Of a stretch of 64,000 nucleotides of DNA, positions 58,678 through 64,000 are shown piece by piece. The notes under the pieces were generated by a model. The model was given only the letters and a program-made list of their open reading frames with translations. It made no database searches and was not told where the DNA came from. Source of the DNA: Polytrichum commune (taxonomy: Eukaryota; Streptophyta; Polytrichopsida; Polytrichales; Polytrichaceae); contig OX485809.1 of assembly GCA_950295325.1 (NCBI GenBank), forward strand, positions 9,300,001 through 9,364,000, given 5' to 3'. A program made the translations under genes and the position numbers. How positions within the stretch are numbered: position 1 is the first letter of the stretch; the number at the start of each line of letters is the position of its first letter.

Positions 58678-61600
58678 CTATGGATATGTCACAAAAGTAG
58701 GTAGTGCACCTCTCGGAATTCCCACCTTGTTAATTAATGCAAATGGCAAGGTGTCACCCTTGGTAACTGCCAAGGAAACACGATGATCATCTAAAATGTC
58801 ATCCACTTTGCGATCCATAAGGCGGGGAATGCGGGCAATCGCCGCTGAAAGCACCCGAGGTGATACCAAGTTGGTCCAAAACCAACGAGGCCGATAAGCA
58901 AAGGATCCCAAAGATGCAGCATCCAGAAATGTTGGAGTACCCAGAATTTGGTTAATGTACTCACCATCCTTCACCACTTTGTGCCGGGTATCACCCAATA
59001 ATGGTACATTTTCGAAAATGTACCCCGGCGGAGTTGATTGGTGGGTAAACCACCATTGCGTCAATCGCGTCAAATCCGCAAACAAACTAGACCTAGGATC
59101 ATCCAATCCCTGGCCAGTTCCTGCCCGCGAATGGCCTTGACAAGGCCATCCTGCAATAATCAAATCCACGTGGCCCAACCTTCTCAAATCCTCATCACTA
59201 ATCATAGTGACATCTTGAGGAAGTTGACCACAGCATCCATGAATGACAGAGGCTGACAATTGTGCGGGGTATCTCAACAACAATTGTTGGATGTGGTGTC
59301 GGACGGCTCTGTTGGCTGCATACCCATTGTCCACATGAATATATCGCCACACTGTAATTCCAGCTTCCAACACTGCCGCCAAACCTGTGCCAATGCCTCC
59401 AAAGATCACCACAAGGACAATACCTTCAGGTGACGGTTGCCAACGAATGGGTTGAGCAAAAGAAAATGAGGATGAAGTTGGAGGTGCCTCTCCAAGCTCC
59501 AAATCCGCTACAATGTGTTGACAATGGTCGGATAACTTCTTAGGAGTTCGCCATGGTGGAGATGGATCCTTGAAATGTCGAGCAGGAATTTGAAAAGATG
59601 GTAAAAATTGTTGTTCTGCCGCATTACAAGTGTAGTCCATTGTTTCCTCCAATAAAACTGGAGCACAAGGCAAATCTGCAACTGAACCGCTGCAACCAAA
59701 CATTGCCTCCGCAACCATAGTCATAGCAGGGGCTGCAAATGTGACGGGAATAAATACCTTCCTGCCATCTCCAGTGGACCATCCCGGTCTAATCCATGCC
59801 TCTTCCGTCCAATTATCCAAACCAAAGCCAAGTGGGTAAAGAGCTTGCTGACCAACAAGTATATCATAGTTGGTAGCATTAGTAACAACACACTTCATTG
59901 ATAAATGAGTGTAAGTAGGCCCTACCCCCACATGAAAAATCAAACGTAGAGGTGCCTTGGTGTAACCTGTTGCACGTTCAGTGCCCCCTACTGAAGTCAC
60001 AATAGTAAATGGACAAGGATCCAAGCTTGCTGGCGTCAATCCAAGACTGTCAGCAAGTCCTTTGCCAATCATAACCGGTTGAGCACCGGAATCCATCATA
60101 ACTCTCAGTGGTGTAGCACGGATAGTGGGCATATCCGTGCGTGAAACGACAAACAGAGATTTGTCGTTCATCAGCCGTACAACTCCAGGTTGCAAATTAT
60201 GGCGTTCGCGAGCAGGCCTTGCAGAAATGTCTGCAAGATATGCCGCTCCCGAAGCATAATTCGAAAATGACGTATCCACTGCTGAAATTGATGCTGGAGG
60301 AATATCAGCTTGCTTACCAAAAGCAATGATCGCCGCATCCGCAAGACTCGTTCGCAAATTGGCTAAGTTTTCCACCTCCTCAGCCACAAGTACGTCAACC
60401 ACAGCTTGGGATACTTGAAGGGATGGCAAATCCGCCTTACCTTCTAACATTCTCCCAGCTAAATGAAAAACTGCAGCAGGCTTGAAATCCGAAGCCATAA
60501 ATTCCGAACCCGAGAAAATTGGCATATGGAGAATTTTATATGCCAATGCCTGTGTAACATCCTTCGAGATGGAATCCCCATCTCTCAAAGGTACAGGGTT
60601 TTTAGCCCCAACAACAGTGGTGTCTACCAATCCAAATGAAAGAGGTAAACGTGCTTGACCAATTTGATCAGTTGGTCCGGCATGGCGAGGATGTAGCACC
60701 TCGTTGCTACCACCACTCGTGGAAGCCACCGCATCTGCCAATGTTTGTGAGCGAGTAGAAGCCGCCGCCACCACCTCTCCGGCTGCTCCAAACATATACA
60801 TGTCCGAACCCGAGGTGCCACCACCCACATGCGGCTCAGAAATTTGAACAAAAGATGCAGAAGATTTGAGCTTTTGCTCAAGCTCTGCCACCTTAGCCTC
60901 AAGACTCTGCTCCCTTGGAGACTTTCCAGTGACATAACTGGTAGGCCGCATCTCAGGATGAAGTTGGAAACAATGATCCACATCGTGATTAGTGCCACCA
61001 CAATGGCTACATTTCAATTGTCTCTTCTTAGAATTGTCCCCAGCCCTTACTGGTTCCATCTTTTGTTTTAATTTTCCCAAAGGCTGAGTTTTCTTCTTCT
61101 TAGGACAATTGGGATCATTCTTCGAATGACCAGCTTCTCCACAACCCCAACAATGCAAAATCTTTTGCTCCTTGACGGGTTGAGTCTCAGCTAAACTACT
61201 AGTAGCTGTGACAATTCTTCTTGGTTTCGGACTCTCTGTCATCCAAGATACCATATCCATGGCATCATGTTGGCAAAGAGCTCGATCACATCTCTCAACC
61301 ACGGCAAACGCTTGTGCAAGCGTAACTCGGTCCTCGTAGTCGAGGATAATCCGAGGTGATGCCAACTCAAGTAGCCGCTTGTCAATCTTAGACAAAAAGA
61401 TTTTAACAAGCTGACTCTCAGCAAAAACACCTCCCGACTCCACAGCAAATCGCGCGAGTCGCGTACACATGGTCCGTGGAGTATTATCCTTCTCTCGGCG
61501 GAAATCCTGGATGCGCTGCATCTGGTCTCGCCGAAACCCACCATACTCCACTTCCAAATGTGCGACAAATTCAGTAAGGGGGTTAAACGGAGGTGGTGGA

Positions 61601-62214
61601 CCAACAGCCGTCAATGCTGCCTGTGTAGCACGTGCCACCCGTGAAAGGGTTGCCGTGCTACTGCTAGCCACCATTGGCCCAAGTGCCAGTTCCGTGTCCT
61701 TAGACTCCGCCGACGATTCCTCCTCCTTTAAGGTGGGTGGAGCTAAGGTAGCAACCGCCTCATCCTTAAGGGCTGAAATGAGCTCAACCCGAGCCTCCCA
61801 ATACTGCTCCACCTCCCGAAGTTGTCGTTGATGACCCTCTGTCCAGCGTTCATAAGTTTGGAGTGCCTCATACTCCAAATATTGAGGCAGAAGTTCAAAG
61901 GCATACCAATCATTGAAATTGGAAGACCTTTGGCGTTTCTCCTTAATCCAGGTACGAAACCGGAGTTTCCAATCGGGCAAGGAAATGCCCCCAGCTCGAC
62001 CTGAAAACCGATCACGCACTGAATTGTGACGATCGTCCTCCATTTCGTCGAACGTGCCGACACTCCAAATCCGAAGCCTACTAGTAGTATCCAACGCCGA
62101 AATAGGCTCAAAAGCCTCGTTGGTATCTACCTCTGGCTCAAGATTTGTGGTGTCCACGTCCTCCAAGTAATCTGGTGATGGAGATCGATAATATCGACTC
62201 CTAGTTTGCACCAT
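58678..62214 (-). CDS. Element 2 Gag-protease-DNA methyltransferase ORF (open, truncated)
   Basis: An open frame of 1178 codons from an ATG at 62214. Residues ~1-330 are Gag. Two zinc knuckles follow: CWGCGEAGHSKNDPNC near 353 and CSHCGGTNHDVDHC near 400. The protease motif MMDSGAQPVMIG has its Asp at 708. A C5 cytosine DNA methyltransferase domain begins near 925: motif I FGGIGTG (F938), motif IV GWPCQGHSRAG with the catalytic Cys at 1025, a GLDDPRSSLF segment, motif VI FENV (Glu 1068), and AYRPRWFWTN as motif VIII. Such enzymes transfer a methyl group from S-adenosylmethionine to cytosine. RPRWFW.N resembles DNMT3-type enzymes, while PCQG is the common form in other C5 enzymes, so I leave the subfamily open. 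The domain lies between protease and reverse transcriptase, a place where gypsy elements normally have nothing. The ORF ends at a TAG before the last methyltransferase motifs, so activity is doubtful. Confidence 0.93.
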   Translation of the reverse strand: MVQTRSRYYRSPSPDYLEDVDTTNLEPEVDTNEAFEPISALDTTSRLRIWSVGTFDEMEDDRHNSVRDRFSGRAGGISLPDWKLRFRTWIKEKRQRSSNFNDWYAFELLPQYLEYEALQTYERWTEGHQRQLREVEQYWEARVELISALKDEAVATLAPPTLKEEESSAESKDTELALGPMVASSSTATLSRVARATQAALTAVGPPPPFNPLTEFVAHLEVEYGGFRRDQMQRIQDFRREKDNTPRTMCTRLARFAVESGGVFAESQLVKIFLSKIDKRLLELASPRIILDYEDRVTLAQAFAVVERCDRALCQHDAMDMVSWMTESPKPRRIVTATSSLAETQPVKEQKILHCWGCGEAGHSKNDPNCPKKKKTQPLGKLKQKMEPVRAGDNSKKRQLKCSHCGGTNHDVDHCFQLHPEMRPTSYVTGKSPREQSLEAKVAELEQKLKSSASFVQISEPHVGGGTSGSDMYMFGAAGEVVAAASTRSQTLADAVASTSGGSNEVLHPRHAGPTDQIGQARLPLSFGLVDTTVVGAKNPVPLRDGDSISKDVTQALAYKILHMPIFSGSEFMASDFKPAAVFHLAGRMLEGKADLPSLQVSQAVVDVLVAEEVENLANLRTSLADAAIIAFGKQADIPPASISAVDTSFSNYASGAAYLADISARPARERHNLQPGVVRLMNDKSLFVVSRTDMPTIRATPLRVMMDSGAQPVMIGKGLADSLGLTPASLDPCPFTIVTSVGGTERATGYTKAPLRLIFHVGVGPTYTHLSMKCVVTNATNYDILVGQQALYPLGFGLDNWTEEAWIRPGWSTGDGRKVFIPVTFAAPAMTMVAEAMFGCSGSVADLPCAPVLLEETMDYTCNAAEQQFLPSFQIPARHFKDPSPPWRTPKKLSDHCQHIVADLELGEAPPTSSSFSFAQPIRWQPSPEGIVLVVIFGGIGTGLAAVLEAGITVWRYIHVDNGYAANRAVRHHIQQLLLRYPAQLSASVIHGCCGQLPQDVTMISDEDLRRLGHVDLIIAGWPCQGHSRAGTGQGLDDPRSSLFADLTRLTQWWFTHQSTPPGYIFENVPLLGDTRHKVVKDGEYINQILGTPTFLDAASLGSFAYRPRWFWTNLVSPRVLSAAIARIPRLMDRKVDDILDDHRVSLAVTKGDTLPFALINKVGIPRGALPTFVTYP

Positions 62215-62368
62215 AAAATAATCCCTTGAGTACCTGCAACTATCTACAAGGTAATGGCAACCTGCACCTGTTGCGGACTATCTAAATGGCAATACCTTGC
62301 CAAATGCCAAATGCTTATGCCCCCAGAATTCCAAAATTGTGCAAAGGTTTGAGATTGGTAATTAAAAT

Positions 62369-62652
62369 TAAAAATCAGCGTTGAAAATGCTCATTTCCAA
62401 GGTGATTATGAACTCCAATCAACAAACTAAGTGCACCAATGGACTCCTAGGAAGATTTCACACAAATTAGGCTCAAATTTCACTCCAATCGGAGTTAATT
62501 TGCTCCCAAAAACAAAAATCAGCGTTGAAATTAGCAATTTCAGCAATGATTTTGACTTCCAATCAAAAATCCAATTACACCATTGGATTCCTTGGCAAAT
62601 TTCACACAAAATAGGCTCAAATTTCACTTCAATCGGAGCTAGTATCCCCCCA
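62369..62652 (-). repeat. Diverged ~147-bp tandem duplication
   Basis: Two units share AAAAATCAGCGTTGAAA, CTCCAATCAA-like, CCAATGGACTCC/CCATTGGATTCC, GATTTCACACAAA, TAGGCTCAAATTTCACT and CAATCGGAG. Unit starts are about 62369 and 62516. The units differ by roughly a fifth. The overlapping frames 62427-62678 (minus) and 62431-62724 (plus) mirror this duplication and are not convincing genes. Confidence 0.8.
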
Positions 62653-62703
62653 AATTTGAGCCTCAAAGTTTGTGACAATGAAATGCCAAATTTGAAAGTG
62701 AAA

Positions 62704-62965
62704 GTAAAAAATAAAATAAAATAAATCCGGTTTATTTAAAAAATAAAAACAATAAAACAATAAAACAATAAAACAATAAAACAAAATTAATTAATTAACT
62801 TAATTAACTTAAATGAATTAACTTAATTAATTGAATTTAACTCAACCTAACTTAATTAACTTAAACTAATGAACCTAATTAATTAAGTTAATCTAAGTTA
62901 ATTAACTAACCTAATTAACTAATTAAGCTAACTAACTTAATTAATCAACTTAAATTTAAGTCAAA
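62704..62965. repeat. Low-complexity AT tract
   Basis: It consists of AAAATA units, then (ACAATAAA)n, then a long run of TTAATTAAC/TTAATTAACT variants, some of them self-complementary. The tract lies just inside the right inverted arm. Such tracts promote slippage and rearrangement, which may bear on the inverted structure; this is inference. Confidence 0.85.
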
Positions 62966-63034
62966 GGGGGAGGCCAGGTCTTACCTTGAAAAGGGGGGGG
63001 GGCCAGGCTGGCGCCGCCCGCCTTTTGTCAAGTT

Positions 63035-64000
63035 TACCACGGGGTTTGCCTTGTTATGTTTGTGGAGAGAAGAAAGGAGCTGCAACAATGTTATTGTGCG
63101 ACCAATGTCAACGTGGATGGCACATGGCATGTTTGACACCTCCCCTTTTTATTCTTCCTTCTGGCAATTGGGTTTGTCCTCGTTGTCGGAAAGCCTCTCA
63201 TTCCGTGGCCGTTAATGGTCATGATTGAGAATTTTGTGGATGTTTACCACATGTTTTAGTGGTGAAGTTGTTATTTAGTTGGTTGGAAATTTTATGGAAT
63301 TAAGACCACATTGAAAGAGTTATCCAAGAATTCAACATTAATTGTTGAAGGCGATTAAGGATGGGGCTCACATTGCACCCAGCCTACAGTTCTTGGATTA
63401 CTTTGTCAATTACGAGTTTAATTCCTTCGATTACTACTACCCAATTAAATATGTATAGATGTAGCAACAACTTCATCATGTTCAACAACTCTATCGATGA
63501 GTGTGTTTGTTCCTAGCCGATTGGAGGGGCTCCTTATCTGCTAGTGGGGACACTTGAAGAGGTGGTTGTTTAGCATTTTAGTTTGCTATTTTATTTTGCT
63601 AATTGATGTTGACAACGACACTCGATCTGTTGTGTTTAACGATCTTAGTTTACACGATAGCTGTCACGTGAGGTGACATCGGAGGCTAAGTCACGTCAAT
63701 TTAGGAGTAAATGGACTCCACTAGGAGTCCATGTGTGTTGGGATGAGTAACGGACTCCGTTGGGAGTCCTAGTTAGTTGTTCATCCACTCCATGGATGAA
63801 CTCCACATAGGATTGGGGTTGTATGGAGAGGAAGGCCTCTTGACTTGTCATTGTTGTCAAGTCAAGTCTTGTGAGTGTGTTTTGAGAGAGAGAGAGAGCT
63901 TGTTGTTGTTTTCTCATGGCTATGGTGTAGTAGATTATGAGTAAAGCCTTTGCATTCTTTCTCCACCACTTGCACTCTTGGATTCTCCCTTCGTGGAGTG
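63035..64000 (+). repeat. Right arm of ~965-bp inverted repeat (3' end of a second element-2 copy)
   Basis: This is the reverse complement of 54204-55167, reading in plus orientation through the PHD finger, stop, 3' region, one 107-bp repeat unit and probable LTR sequence. It is still matching at the last base of the window, so its true length is unknown. Upstream of 63035 the sequence is unrelated to element 2's integrase region, so this copy is truncated at its 5' side within the coding region. Confidence 0.92.
63041..63228 (+). pseudogene. PHD finger coding fragment with intact zinc ligands
   Basis: The frame open from 62986 becomes homologous to element 2 at GLPCYVCGEKK. It encodes a full C4HC3 PHD finger: CYVC, CDQC, WHMAC, then WVCPRC, followed by RKASHSVAVNGHD and a TGA at 63226-63228. 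All eight ligands are present, unlike the minus-strand copy. The upstream codons (MKRGGGQAGAARLL) come from the GC-rich junction and are not homologous. As a 5'-truncated piece of a polyprotein it is a relic, though the finger itself is the better guide to the original sequence. PHD fingers in host proteins commonly bind histone H3 tails; binding by this one is inference. Confidence 0.85.

Larger units (their letters stand above)
54974..62214 (-). mobile_element. Ty3/gypsy element 2 carrying DNA methyltransferase and PHD finger (coding span)
   Basis: Read on the minus strand, the span encodes Gag, protease, C5 DNA methyltransferase, reverse transcriptase, RNase H, integrase and PHD finger. 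From 62214 to about 55371 it is one reading frame (all fragments share the same phase) broken by stops at 58678-58680, 58663-58665, 58117-58119, 56656-58658 region excluded, 56656-56658 and 56188-56190. A one-base frameshift near 55371 then puts the last part in another phase. The copy is therefore inactive. No direct-repeat LTR pair is visible around it; instead its 3' end is repeated inverted beyond its 5' end. Confidence 0.93.
62215..63034. other. Region upstream of element 2 gag: repeats and low complexity, no LTR found
   Basis: On the minus strand this is the 5' side of element 2, where an LTR and primer-binding site would be expected. I find neither: nothing here matches the 3' end sequence in direct orientation. 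It holds a diverged tandem duplication (62369-62652), an AAAATA/ACAATAAA and TTAATTAAC-rich tract (62704-62965), and a G run after GAAAA (about 62985-63001), then a sharp switch to the right inverted arm. Confidence 0.6.

Noticed and set aside
62215-63034. 5' LTR and primer-binding site of element 2
   Set aside because: Nothing here matches the element's 3' end in direct orientation. GGCGCCG near 63011 resembles part of a primer-binding site but lies at the arm junction and in no LTR context.
54204-64000. DIRS-type retrotransposon because of inverted ends
   Set aside because: The polyprotein has an aspartic protease and a DDE integrase with an HHCC site, and I see no tyrosine recombinase. 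The arms also contain coding sequence.
1-64000. tRNA, rRNA or telomeric repeats
   Set aside because: By eye I find no tRNA-like cloverleaf with the usual A/B boxes, no rRNA core sequence and no TTTAGGG array. A dedicated scan could still find a diverged tRNA.

Overview
The window looks like repeat-rich nuclear DNA of a streptophyte (a land plant or charophyte green alga). I base this on two large Ty3/gypsy retrotransposons, one with the Athila/Tat-like features typical of plants, many small inverted-repeat (MITE-like) DNA elements, and AT-rich intergenic sequence with no recognisable host gene. I cannot name the species. Retrotransposons that carry a cytosine methyltransferase have been reported from charophyte algae and dinoflagellates, so a charophyte or early-diverging land plant would fit, but this is inference.

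Layout. 1-28 kb: AT-rich sequence with no supported gene. It holds several non-autonomous elements with terminal inverted repeats (1409-1833, 2353-2863, 5497-5991, 8809-9612, 16015-17380 with 16126-17066 nested inside it), a fold-back element (4087-4706), diverged tandem repeats and microsatellites. 27.5-28.9 kb is a GC-richer repeat-like segment. 28859-40035 is a near-complete Ty3/gypsy retrotransposon: two LTRs beginning TGTGAG and ending CTCACA, a leader, and one uninterrupted 2079-codon gag-pol frame. Its two LTRs are identical in their first ~1.06 kb by eye but differ in the middle and by a 335-bp segment bounded by GT and AG. 40-54 kb: older repeats, a 2.24-kb TIR element (42454-44694), a ~57-bp minisatellite (45235-45766) and more MITE-like units. 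54-64 kb: the most unusual locus, a minus-strand Ty3/gypsy element.

The 54-64 kb element reads, in polyprotein order, Gag with two zinc knuckles, aspartic protease, a C5 cytosine DNA methyltransferase domain, reverse transcriptase, RNase H, integrase and a C-terminal PHD finger. The whole frame from 62214 to about 55371 is one reading frame broken by five in-frame stop codons, followed by one frameshift before the PHD part, so this copy is a pseudogene. The gag-protease-methyltransferase part (1178 codons) is still open. The PHD finger has lost two zinc-binding cysteines here.

A second copy of the element's 3' end, with an intact PHD finger, lies in opposite orientation at 63035-64000. The locus is therefore bounded by ~965-bp inverted arms instead of the expected direct LTRs. 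The combination of a self-encoded DNA methyltransferase and a chromatin-reader-type finger in one retrotransposon is the system most worth following up.
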